From Oscillospiraceae bacterium (GTDB lineage Bacteria; Bacillota; Clostridia; Oscillospirales; Ruminococcaceae), in assembly GCA_017466885.1 (NCBI GenBank), contig JAFTTH010000030.1:1-64000 (forward strand): a stretch of 64,000 bases of DNA, given 5' to 3'. The stretch's first letter is position 1; each line of letters begins with the position of its first letter. Made by a program: the position numbers and the translations under genes. The notes under the pieces are model-generated. The model was not told the origin of the DNA, did no database searches, and was given only the letters and a program-made list of their open reading frames with translations. Shown piece by piece: positions 44,880 to 53,102 of this stretch.

Positions 44880-44932
44880 AATCCCCCTTGATGATATTTG
44901 GACCTTTTGTCCTTACATCTACAAGGGGGATT
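44880..44932 (-). promoter_or_regulatory. Inverted repeat over the ribosome-binding site of the transglutaminase gene
   Basis: AATCCCCCTTG and CAAGGGGGATT form a perfect 11-bp stem with a 31-nt loop that holds a nested GGAC/GTCC hairpin. On the mRNA the 3' arm contains AAGGGGG, the only evident ribosome-binding site, 9 nt before the ATG. If the whole element is transcribed, the stem would hide that site. It overlaps the conserved motif at 44911-44953, so it may instead be promoter DNA. Confidence 0.65.
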
Positions 44933-44953
44933 GATCTTTCCTTTTGGTTTTAT
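44911..44953 (-). promoter_or_regulatory. Conserved motif copy B, candidate ECF-sigma promoter
   Basis: Read on the minus strand: ATAAAACCAA, 14 nt, CCCCCTTG, 5 nt, GTAAGG. The same elements with exactly the same spacings occur upstream of the first gene of the operon (53103-53145). The distance from AAAACC to the next block (16 nt) fits the -35/-10 spacing of ECF promoters, and GTAAGG would lie near the start of transcription. Confidence 0.65.
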
Positions 44954-44966
44954 TTTTTGCAAAGAA

Positions 44967-47900
44967 TCAGGAATAAGTTTCGAGCAGGAGGAAGGAATCG
45001 AGACTCCAACAGCCGTTTCGGTAGGTAAGAATCACTCTTTCCCCTTGAATGGCAACAGAGTAACCGGTATCGTTGGGTAGATATGGGTTGGAACCTTCCT
45101 CAGGCGGCTCCGCCGACATATAACAATACAGAACGGTAAGCTGGAAGGAGTTTTCATCCAGCGGCTCAATCCTTCCGATCCGGCGGTGTCCGTCATCTCC
45201 GGCACCCCCCATCTCAATAAAACGCAATGGCCGGTCCATACCGTCAAAATAGTATTCGATATTGGCGGCGTAGGGGGAAAACTCGCCGTTGGGTATGGCA
45301 GAAAAATTGATTGGTTTCCCAAACAACTGCTCCGAAAGAGCGTCCAGCTCCCCAGGATCAACCGGGATCAGAAATCCGGGAGGCTGCGGAAGGAACTCGC
45401 CGGGATAAAGATTCAGCGCCCGCCAGAGGGCGAAGGCAAACCACAGGCGGTTGGAATCGGTCAGTTCTGCGGAGGAGTTGAAGTAAGGGAGACCGGAAAG
45501 CTTGATATAAGGCAGAAACGTTTCTGCGGCGGCGGAAACGGCGGTCTGCAGATCGGGGGAATACCCCTCAGCGAGGACATTTGCAAGGGGAGAGGAGGCC
45601 GCCAGATCGCAGAGGTCGGGAGATTGACCGGTTAACCGGATGGGATGAACTGTGCCCAGGAAGGCGCCCGCGGCGGGGTTGCAAATGAAACAGTCCACAC
45701 ATTTTCTTCCGTCAAGGGCGCAACATTCGTCCTGTCCGCCGCAGTCGATCGCGTCATCCAGCTTCGCGTTCACGGTGATCTGTCCCGAGAGGGAAACGCA
45801 ATGGGAAAAGGCAAAGCTCATTCGCTGCACCGAGGCGGGAATCTCCGGTAGCGTTTCGACCAGCCGGCAATTTTCAAATGCGTAGCCAATATCCTGTATG
45901 TTTTCCGGTAAAGCAGGAATCTCCTCCAGCGCAGTACAACCCCGGAATGCACCGTACATCTGGCGAATCGAGTTGGGGAGATTGGAAATCCGGCGCAGAG
46001 AGGTGCACCCCGCAAAGGTTTGGGTCAGGTTATCCACCTGGGCGGGGAGCTCGGGGGCGGCGGTCAGCGCCGTGCAGTTGGAAAAGGCATTGAAAAGGTC
46101 GGTGGCCCGGTAGGGGATGGTAGGAGCAACCGTCAGGGAATGACAGCCCTCAAAGGCCGACGCAAGAGAGCGGAGGGTTGCGGGAAGCTCGGGTGCCTCA
46201 GTCAGATTCCGGCAGGCTTCAAAGGTGCGTTCCAGGTCGGTCAGAGGCATCCGGTTGATATCTGTCAGAAGGGGAGAGTAGGCGGTTTTGGTGCGGTCCC
46301 GGACGAGAGCTCTCCAACCGGGCAGGTTTGTCCGGAGCTGGACCCAGGAAAAGGTGGGAAGATTTGTATCTATGGAATAAGTAACATCAATAGATTGGTT
46401 GAAGCGGTAGGTGTAATCGGGGGTGAGAAGCTCATCTCCCGTTTGCGGCGGGGCAGAAAGGGTCTGGCCGGCGGAATAGGTTTTCCCCTCCACCGTTTGA
46501 TACCGGCACCCCTCCGGAACAGTCCAGGACTCATAAACCGGCGTTCCGTTGACCGAAATATTTGCCCAGGGAGAGGTTTTGGCCAGGGGAAGAAGTGCAT
46601 CCCCGTCCCCAACAAGGTTGATGGGGGAAAGGGTGTCCAGAAAAAGCTCGTCATAGTCCTTGGGCGTTCCCAAAATTTCAATGGAGCCGGTCAGATTCTC
46701 ACATTCCCAAAATGTGCCGGTAAGGTTTTCCACCGTTGGAGGGAGATGGGTCACTTCAGTCAGGGAAAGGCAGCTGTAAAAGCAGGTGTGCATACTCCGC
46801 ACCGAGTCAGGAATCTTCATTCCGGCGGTGGAGCGCAAACCCGATTCCCCGAAGGTGGAGATCATAAACTCTACCTCCTCCGGAAGAATATCCTCCACAG
46901 CGGTGAGATTTTTACAGCCCCAGAAGGTGCCGTAAAGATGGCGGATGGGCTTGCCGTTGATCCGGGAGAGGATGGTGCCGTAATGCTCTTTGGTTTTGTC
47001 CGCAACGACAACAAACCAGCCGCCCTCCAAATCGGAGTAGGTCAGGTCGAGATCGTCATAGTCCTTCCATTGGGAGATAGGGAAGACCTGTCCCTCGGTA
47101 AAAAGCCCCTCATATGCGTAGAGATAGTCCCCGAAAGCCACAAGATCCCCTTGGGTGCAAACGGCAGGGAAGGGGTCTCCCTCCCGGAGAACGGTGCCGT
47201 CAGCGGTGGTGTATACACAGCCGGCAGGGAGAGTCTCAGAAAGACCGCTGGGCGCTTCCGGAGAGGAAGAGGTTGTTTGACCGCCGAGAAGGCCGGAGAA
47301 AAGATCGCCGTTGGTCAGGAGGACAGCGGTGGTCGTTCCTCCTGTGACCGCCACAGCACCCGCAGTAATGACGGCAATCACCTTGGCGGCCACCGGCAAA
47401 GCCACGAGCTTGGCCATCAGGCCCGTTCCGGTGGCGGCCGCAGTGGTAGCGGTTGCCGCCCCTGCGCCGGTAGCCACGGTAGCGGTTGCAGTTGTGGCGG
47501 CGGTGGTAGCTCCTGCTCCGGCAGCCACTGTGACGGTGGTAGCTGCGGCAGAGCCGGCTGAAAGGGTGATAGAAACGCCGGTGGCGGCGGAAACTCCCTC
47601 TGCGGCAAGGCTTGCAGAAAGGGTAGGCATCCCCTCCAGAGCGCCGCCCAAAATCCACTTGAGCAGCGGCAGAATGCCAATGGAGTGAAGCTTGATATTG
47701 TGCTTGCGCTCGTAGCTCTCCACCGAGCTGCGGATGGACTTTCGGGCATAGTTGAGACGGCTTTTGACCGTCCCCTCTGAAACACCCTGTACCTCGGCGA
47801 TCTGCCGGACAGAAAGCTCCTCAAAATAGTAAAGGATCACAGCAGAGCGTTGCTCCTCCGAAAGGGTGTCCAGCATCCCGAGGATGGTTTGCTTGAAGTC

Positions 47901-48269
47901 GGCCTGATCCAGCGCCGCATCGGGGATGAATTCGGTCCGCTCCTCCTCCAACTTGTCAAAGAGGGTGTTGCCTTCCTCGTCCTCCTCCACCAAAACATCC
48001 TTTTTCTTCTTGAAATATCGGGTGCATTGGTGGTAGGTGATCCGCTTCAGCCAGGTAACAAAGGCGGCCGGCTCCTGCAGTCTCCCAATGGTATTGATAA
48101 CCTCAATAAAGGTCTCCTGGGTAATATCGCAGGCCAGGGTCTCGTCCTTGACCGTTTTGAGGGCGAAGTAGTAAACGCTGTTATAAAAGTTGTTGAAAAG
48201 GGTGTTGAGGGCATCTTTGTCCCCGGCTTGTGCCGCAGTCACAATGCGGATCAGCTCGTCCCGCTCCAT
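44967..48269 (-). CDS. ECF-type sigma factor fused to membrane segment and leucine-rich-repeat ectodomain
   Basis: The product is 1100 residues in one uninterrupted frame. Residues 1-182 are a sigma-70 family ECF factor: region 2 (DALNTLFNNFYNSVYYFAL, CDITQETFIEVI, WLKRITYHQCTRYFKKKK) and region 4 (LDTLSEEQRSAVILYYFEE, LSVRQIAEVQGVSEGTVKSR). A basic/hydrophobic link (about 190-215) and an Ala/Thr/Gly-rich stretch follow, then one likely membrane helix at about 296-318 (KVIAVITAGAVAVTGG). The rest, about 770 residues, would be outside: two related modules (beginning near 347 and 585), each with a shared GW..V.DKTK-like segment and BspA-type LRR_5 repeats (FxGCxxLTxxPxLP pattern), strongest at about 670-826. 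A Cys-rich insert with six to eight Cys lies near 838-862. No anti-sigma gene is present; the ectodomain may replace it. AAAGGAG precedes the ATG. Confidence 0.85.
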   Translation of the reverse strand: MERDELIRIVTAAQAGDKDALNTLFNNFYNSVYYFALKTVKDETLACDITQETFIEVINTIGRLQEPAAFVTWLKRITYHQCTRYFKKKKDVLVEEDEEGNTLFDKLEEERTEFIPDAALDQADFKQTILGMLDTLSEEQRSAVILYYFEELSVRQIAEVQGVSEGTVKSRLNYARKSIRSSVESYERKHNIKLHSIGILPLLKWILGGALEGMPTLSASLAAEGVSAATGVSITLSAGSAAATTVTVAAGAGATTAATTATATVATGAGAATATTAAATGTGLMAKLVALPVAAKVIAVITAGAVAVTGGTTTAVLLTNGDLFSGLLGGQTTSSSPEAPSGLSETLPAGCVYTTADGTVLREGDPFPAVCTQGDLVAFGDYLYAYEGLFTEGQVFPISQWKDYDDLDLTYSDLEGGWFVVVADKTKEHYGTILSRINGKPIRHLYGTFWGCKNLTAVEDILPEEVEFMISTFGESGLRSTAGMKIPDSVRSMHTCFYSCLSLTEVTHLPPTVENLTGTFWECENLTGSIEILGTPKDYDELFLDTLSPINLVGDGDALLPLAKTSPWANISVNGTPVYESWTVPEGCRYQTVEGKTYSAGQTLSAPPQTGDELLTPDYTYRFNQSIDVTYSIDTNLPTFSWVQLRTNLPGWRALVRDRTKTAYSPLLTDINRMPLTDLERTFEACRNLTEAPELPATLRSLASAFEGCHSLTVAPTIPYRATDLFNAFSNCTALTAAPELPAQVDNLTQTFAGCTSLRRISNLPNSIRQMYGAFRGCTALEEIPALPENIQDIGYAFENCRLVETLPEIPASVQRMSFAFSHCVSLSGQITVNAKLDDAIDCGGQDECCALDGRKCVDCFICNPAAGAFLGTVHPIRLTGQSPDLCDLAASSPLANVLAEGYSPDLQTAVSAAAETFLPYIKLSGLPYFNSSAELTDSNRLWFAFALWRALNLYPGEFLPQPPGFLIPVDPGELDALSEQLFGKPINFSAIPNGEFSPYAANIEYYFDGMDRPLRFIEMGGAGDDGHRRIGRIEPLDENSFQLTVLYCYMSAEPPEEGSNPYLPNDTGYSVAIQGERVILTYRNGCWSLDSFLLLETYS

Positions 48270-48303
48270 TCGTTTTTCTGTCTCCTTTGTGTTGCCGAAT
48301 GGC

Positions 48304-50865
48304 TCAGCGGGAGGGAATATCCTCCGGCTGAAGCTCTATCAAAAGGTCGGCGTCATCTGTTTCAATGGTATTTTTGGCGTGCTCCATAATGGATTTTTCG
48401 TAAAGGTTGCGAACATACCGGCCGTTGCCGAAGTTGGGCATCTGCCGTGCAGTGGAAATGGCATCCCGAACAGCATCCTTTGCCTCTTCGCTGAGCCGCA
48501 TCCCGTTTTTATATACCAGACGATGGAACATATCGCAAAGCTGGTCGGTGGAATAATCCTCAAAGTCGATGATCCGACCGATCCGGGAGGTAAAGCCGGC
48601 GTTGCTGTCCATCAGCTCCTGCATTTCCTTGGTGTACCCTGCGAAAATAACGATCAACCGGTCCCGGTTATCTTCCATTTGCTTAATCAGCTCGGCAATG
48701 CACTCACTCCGGAAGGTGCCGGTGTTGCCGTCCTTGACGGCCAGCTCATATGCCTCGTCAATAAAGAGGACGCCGCCGTAAGCCGATTCGCAGATAGCGG
48801 CAGTTTTCGGCGCGGTGTGGCCGATGTATTTACCGATCAGATCCTTGGAACTGACCTCTACCAGCTTATTCTGCTTGGTGAAGCCAACGTTGTAAAGAAT
48901 CTCGGCAATCAGCCGCGCAACGGTGGTTTTACCGGTACCGGGGTTGCCGGTAAAGACCATATGCATATTGGGTCGCCCCGAGTTTTTCATCCCGATATTC
49001 TGGAGCTTTTTCTGGAATTTCAGCAGCTGCTGAATGGAGAGGATCTCGCTCTTGACCGTTTCCAGACCGGTCAGACGGTTCAACTCATCCCAGATTTCCT
49101 GATCGGAACGACGGTTGGTAGCCAAAGGAATATCCTTGACCAGGAGCTTTTTATCGGTATGGAACTGATAATTGTAGTGGTTAAAAATAATGGTCTGCAC
49201 CATAAGCTGAATAAAGGCCTTGCTTTTGAGGGTGCTTTCGCCGTATTTGGCAAGAACGTAATATTCCAACGCCTCCCGGAAACCCTCCTCCAGCTCGTAG
49301 CTGTTTTTCAGCTCGGTCATAATGGATTGAACGATCTGCGGAGCAGACATATCCGCAATGGTCAGATGATAAGAAAGGGTGCCCTGATAGAGGTCGCTAA
49401 ACTGATTGAGCGCGGTATCCAGCTTGGCCTTTTCGCCGCTGAGAATGACACAAAGAGTATCCTTTTTTTCGTTGATGAGATTGTTCAGCTGGTTGATCTG
49501 AAGGGTGATATCTCCCGATTGACCTGCCTGGTTGACCGCCGAAAGCAGTGCCATCTCCTTAACGTGGAGAATGGTGATATTCTCGCAGTCCCGGATGCAG
49601 TCCAGCAATCCGGTCAAACCGTTTTCGGAGAAGCGGTATTCCTTTTGATCGACGGTGACATCGCTGCCGAAGTAGCAGTAATACCGGAGAAAATCCTTGA
49701 AGGTGGAAACGGTATCGTCTGCCAGCTTTTCATCCTTGGTGTGAATGACCATATGGAAGGGAATCAGCGGCACACTGACCTGGGAGGCGGTGAATTTGTT
49801 GACCACATACCGGGTGATGTTGTTCAAAATCGTCCGGCTTTCAGCGGTGAAGGGAATTTCCTCTAACTTCCGCATATTGTCGTAATACCGGAAATTGCCC
49901 CGGAGGGTAATCCCGCCAATCTTATTTTTCTGAATAATAAACTCTGCCAGCTCCATCACGTCCAGTCCGAACCGGTCGGAAAGATAAAGCAGGTAGGCCG
50001 CAACCTTATCGGGACATTGCGGGAACAAGCAGTCGGGACAGTTGCGGTTTTGGGTGATCTCCTCCTTGACCTCCCGCAGACGGATGAAATCATTTTTCCC
50101 GCTTTTGCAGCGATAATATTCCAGGGCAGGGGAGAGGAAGGAGCGCTTTGTTTTTTCGCAGATGGGCAGATAAGAATAGCTGATCCGGTCATCCACCGGG
50201 GAGGTCAGATTCACAAACCGCAGCCGAAGCAGCTCGGCTGCCGCCGAAACACAGACGGCATCTAGGAAGGAATATTCCTCCCGGGGGATCTCCAGCTCCC
50301 GGAAGGATGCAAACTCCGCCTTGGGGAGATACCCCTCTCCCAGAATAGAACGGTAGATCTCCTCCGGATCAAGCTGATTCTGATCGCAGACGAACTGAAT
50401 ATAATCCGCCATAAAATGGGGACAGAAGGAGATATTTTCCGAGCAGGTTTTACACTTGCTCTTGAGGTTGGCATAGGCAAAGGTGTAGCTGCTGGAAAAA
50501 TAAGAATAGCCATTGAGGGATTCTGCGTGGCAACGGGACCAGTACTCCAGCCGGGAAATGGGGGGATTAACGCTGCAGCAGGGGGTCTTCCGGGAGGGAA
50601 TGACCGACTCCTTGACCTGCTTTTTGAGCCGGAAGATCTCAGGGGAATGGAGCATATAAGTCAAATACCAAAGCTCAGAATCGCCATTGAGGTCATTCAG
50701 CTCCCGGATCAGCTCCTCCTTCGTCCGCTTGATGGGTGCAAAGGTGGATGCGGATTCTTCCTTCGTCGGCGCAGAAGTTTCCGGAGTAGCCTTTGCAGGG
50801 GCCGGGGCGGGGATCTTCGCTTCTTCTTTTTTTGTCGGGGCAACGAGATCGATGGTCGTTTCCAT
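48304..50865 (-). CDS. CbbX/SpoVK-type AAA+ ATPase with Cys-rich N-terminal half
   Basis: The product is 853 residues from the ATG at 50865 (GGAG ten nt upstream; an ATG at 50871 is possible). An Ala/Pro-rich N-terminal tail is followed by a region with Cys clusters (CKTCSENISFC and CPDCLFPQC) that could bind metal. The middle (about 370-600) resembles a degenerate AAA module without Walker motifs. The C-terminal module is a complete CbxX/CfqX ATPase: GNPGTGKTTVARLIAEIL (Walker A, near 635), GVLFIDEAYEL (Walker B) and FTSRIGRIIDFED (arginine finger). Relatives include SpoVK and EccA and remodel protein complexes. It lies 34 bp before the sigma-factor gene, so it may act on the membrane sigma factor or its partners; this is inference. 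Confidence 0.8.
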   Translation of the reverse strand: METTIDLVAPTKKEEAKIPAPAPAKATPETSAPTKEESASTFAPIKRTKEELIRELNDLNGDSELWYLTYMLHSPEIFRLKKQVKESVIPSRKTPCCSVNPPISRLEYWSRCHAESLNGYSYFSSSYTFAYANLKSKCKTCSENISFCPHFMADYIQFVCDQNQLDPEEIYRSILGEGYLPKAEFASFRELEIPREEYSFLDAVCVSAAAELLRLRFVNLTSPVDDRISYSYLPICEKTKRSFLSPALEYYRCKSGKNDFIRLREVKEEITQNRNCPDCLFPQCPDKVAAYLLYLSDRFGLDVMELAEFIIQKNKIGGITLRGNFRYYDNMRKLEEIPFTAESRTILNNITRYVVNKFTASQVSVPLIPFHMVIHTKDEKLADDTVSTFKDFLRYYCYFGSDVTVDQKEYRFSENGLTGLLDCIRDCENITILHVKEMALLSAVNQAGQSGDITLQINQLNNLINEKKDTLCVILSGEKAKLDTALNQFSDLYQGTLSYHLTIADMSAPQIVQSIMTELKNSYELEEGFREALEYYVLAKYGESTLKSKAFIQLMVQTIIFNHYNYQFHTDKKLLVKDIPLATNRRSDQEIWDELNRLTGLETVKSEILSIQQLLKFQKKLQNIGMKNSGRPNMHMVFTGNPGTGKTTVARLIAEILYNVGFTKQNKLVEVSSKDLIGKYIGHTAPKTAAICESAYGGVLFIDEAYELAVKDGNTGTFRSECIAELIKQMEDNRDRLIVIFAGYTKEMQELMDSNAGFTSRIGRIIDFEDYSTDQLCDMFHRLVYKNGMRLSEEAKDAVRDAISTARQMPNFGNGRYVRNLYEKSIMEHAKNTIETDDADLLIELQPEDIPSR

Positions 50866-50889
50866 TGTCATTCATCTCCGTTTGTTGAT

Positions 50890-52002
50890 TTAGCAAGGGA
50901 ATTTGGAGCCGCATTTTTCGCAGAAGGATCCGCCGGAAGCGGGAGTGCCGCAGTTGGTGCAGAATTTGGTGATAGGAGTGTCAGCCTTAGGGGAATGAGA
51001 CTCCCCGGTAAAATCCTCCCGATCGAGGATGTTTTTTCCGTGTTGCCCCTGAACAACCCATTCACGGCTGAGGGGCTTGAGCTGGTCGGCAATGAGGGCC
51101 ATAGTGCCATCTGTCAGGCGAAGCTCCCGGTCGGCGGAAAGAAAATCGAGAATGCCGTCCACCGAGGTAACGCAGTAAGGCTTTCCGGAAAAGGATGCCT
51201 CATCCACGACCCGCCGCTCACTGCCGTGGGGGTGGCTGAAAACCACTACGTCCTGCACGAGCTGCTGCGCCAAAGCACTATTTCCCCGAAGGGGCTCAAA
51301 AAGATTGAGAAACGCAAAGCGGTGCCGCTTGAGTTGATTGACAGGATCTTCTTTGAGCTGCTCGTGACGGATAACCTTCCGTCCGTCCGGGCCACGCTGG
51401 CCGCCCAAAGACTTTACCTCCAAAAGGAAGACTCCGCCGCGTTGAGAAACTACAATGGCATCAATCTGGTTGGAGTTCATTTGTCCCCGGATCCGCACAT
51501 CCCGGTAGATATCAAACTGCCCCAGATCCACCAGAGAGCGGAGATTGTGCCAAACGCTGTCCTCTCCGCCTCTGCCGAACTGCTCTGCGGCGGCCTTGCC
51601 CTCCTCCGGAGTCTGCACGTCTCCTACGGCGTTGAGTCCGTAGGTGCTGAAGGAGAGCAGCTTTTGACGGATCGCCTCTTTGGTTTCCCGGCGGATCCGG
51701 TTGCTGGGGTTTAGGCGGTGGTTAAAAACAGAGCGCCACCGGTCAAACCGCACCGCCATTCCGCTGGAAAAAGCATACCGATGAAAGAAATTGAGGCCAT
51801 TCAACTCCAAAAGAAGCGCGTCGGCATTTTCCTGGGAAGGGTCTGCATCCAGCCGATCGAGAATACCTTTTACCTTTCCGCCCTTGGCAAATCCCAAAAT
51901 CATCATCAGAATAAATAAACCGAAGAAAGCGAATACCCCAACAAAAATCAGAAAGGTCAGAAAGGGGATAATCAAAAGGAAGATAGAGGACAAAGCGTGC
52001 AT
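50890..52002 (-). CDS. Membrane-anchored NERD-domain protein with C-terminal zinc ribbon
   Basis: The product is 370 residues. Residues 1-40 hold one long or two short membrane helices (SIFLLIIPFLTFLIFVGVFA and GLFILMMILGF). The centre carries the NERD (nuclease-related) core: GQMNSNQIDAIVVSQRGGVF and LLEVKSLGGQ, giving the D...E-x-K arrangement of restriction-endonuclease-like folds. The C-terminus is a zinc ribbon (CTNCG...CEKCG). GGAG at the stop codon of the previous gene serves as its ribosome-binding site, which indicates tight coupling. NERD proteins are found with DNA-processing and signalling domains; here a nuclease or a scaffolding role at the membrane are both possible. Confidence 0.8.
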   Translation of the reverse strand: MHALSSIFLLIIPFLTFLIFVGVFAFFGLFILMMILGFAKGGKVKGILDRLDADPSQENADALLLELNGLNFFHRYAFSSGMAVRFDRWRSVFNHRLNPSNRIRRETKEAIRQKLLSFSTYGLNAVGDVQTPEEGKAAAEQFGRGGEDSVWHNLRSLVDLGQFDIYRDVRIRGQMNSNQIDAIVVSQRGGVFLLEVKSLGGQRGPDGRKVIRHEQLKEDPVNQLKRHRFAFLNLFEPLRGNSALAQQLVQDVVVFSHPHGSERRVVDEASFSGKPYCVTSVDGILDFLSADRELRLTDGTMALIADQLKPLSREWVVQGQHGKNILDREDFTGESHSPKADTPITKFCTNCGTPASGGSFCEKCGSKFPC

Positions 52003-52015
52003 TTCAATCTACTCC

Positions 52016-53056
52016 TTAGGCGTTTACATCGTACCGATAAACTTCATACATCGAGCCCAGACCGGTGATGACCACATAAGCGGTTCCCTCTCCTACTGCG
52101 GTGACCTTGCCGTCGGCAGATACGGTCACGATTGCATCGTTGCTGGTATAAATAGTGCCCGCATTTCCGGAAAGCCACACGGCGGCGTTGGGACGGTGGG
52201 AGTCGCCGATGCGCAGAGAGGTAACGTTGAAATAATCCGGAACAAAGGAATCAATCATCTCCTGATAGTCAATGGTCTGCTCCGGCTTTGCAGAGGGCTC
52301 GCTGGCAGAGGGAGCGGGATTCTGCTGAGAGGGGGTCTGCTGGGGAGCGGACGGAGCGGAGCTTTCCACAGAAGGAGCGGTGACATCGTACCGGTAGACC
52401 TCAAACATTGTTCCCACGCCGGTGATGACTACGTAAGCAGTACCCTCGCCCACGGCGGTGACCTTTCCCAGATTGGTTACAGTCACAACGCTTTCATCGC
52501 TGGAATATGCTGTGCCGGAGCCGTTGCCCTTCAGCCAAACAGCGGCGCTGGGGGAATCGGCCTGTCCAACCTCCAGCGCAATGACGTTGAAGAAATCGGG
52601 GACGAAGGAATCGATCATCTCGCCATAATCCAGGGTGTTAGCACCCTCGGCGACTACATCGTACCGGTAGACCTCAAACATTGTTCCAACGCCGGTGATG
52701 ACCACGTAAGCAGTACCCTCGCCCACGGCGGTGACCTTTCCCAAGTCAGTTACAGTAACAACACTTTCATTGCTGGAGTAGGTGGTGCCCATTCCGCTCT
52801 TGAGCCATACGGCAGCATTGGGAGAATCCGCCTGACCGATCTCCAGCTCAATAACGTTGAGCGAGTCGGGAACAAAGGAATCGATCATTTCCTGGTAGTC
52901 GGCTTCCTCCAGAGTGACGTTAACATTGGGAAGGAGGGAGAAGAGCATATCAAAGACGCCGGAAAGACCGGAACCCTCCTCCGAGCGGTTCATTCCGCAG
53001 GAGGAAAAACAGAGGGCCATCAGAGAGATTGCTGCGATTACGATTGCTTTTTTCAT
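52016..53056 (-). CDS. Lipoprotein with three Ig-like (Big_2-type) repeats
   Basis: The product is 346 residues, first gene of the sigma-factor operon. The signal peptide ends in the lipobox SSC. Three copies of an about 85-residue unit follow (near residues 53-134, 142-225 and 262-346), each starting D-Y-(Q/G)-E-M-I-D-S-F-V-P-D and containing SVVTVTDLGKVTAVGEGTAY-type strands, the signature of bacterial Ig-like group 2 domains. Copies 1 and 2 are nearly identical; copy 3 is more divergent and separated by a Pro/Ser/Gln linker. The motif at 53103-53145 lies upstream. It is probably a surface sensor or adhesive partner of the sigma-factor ectodomain. Confidence 0.8.
   Translation of the reverse strand: MKKAIVIAAISLMALCFSSCGMNRSEEGSGLSGVFDMLFSLLPNVNVTLEEADYQEMIDSFVPDSLNVIELEIGQADSPNAAVWLKSGMGTTYSSNESVVTVTDLGKVTAVGEGTAYVVITGVGTMFEVYRYDVVAEGANTLDYGEMIDSFVPDFFNVIALEVGQADSPSAAVWLKGNGSGTAYSSDESVVTVTNLGKVTAVGEGTAYVVITGVGTMFEVYRYDVTAPSVESSAPSAPQQTPSQQNPAPSASEPSAKPEQTIDYQEMIDSFVPDYFNVTSLRIGDSHRPNAAVWLSGNAGTIYTSNDAIVTVSADGKVTAVGEGTAYVVITGLGSMYEVYRYDVNA
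52024..52905. repeat. Three in-gene repeats of about 250 bp
   Basis: Approximate units at 52024-52275, 52385-52632 and 52655-52905 encode the three Ig-like domains. The second and third (domains 2 and 1) share long identical DNA stretches, pointing to recent duplication or gene conversion. Confidence 0.8.
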
Positions 53057-53102
53057 GATAAAAACTCCTTATCAAGTAATTCTTTTCTTGGGGTTTTCTT
53101 CC

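Noticed and set aside
46020..49866. Long plus-strand open frames opposite the sigma factor and AAA+ genes
   Set aside because: Low-complexity or His/Gly-rich translations with no domain; the minus-strand genes show clear sigma and AAA+ motifs.
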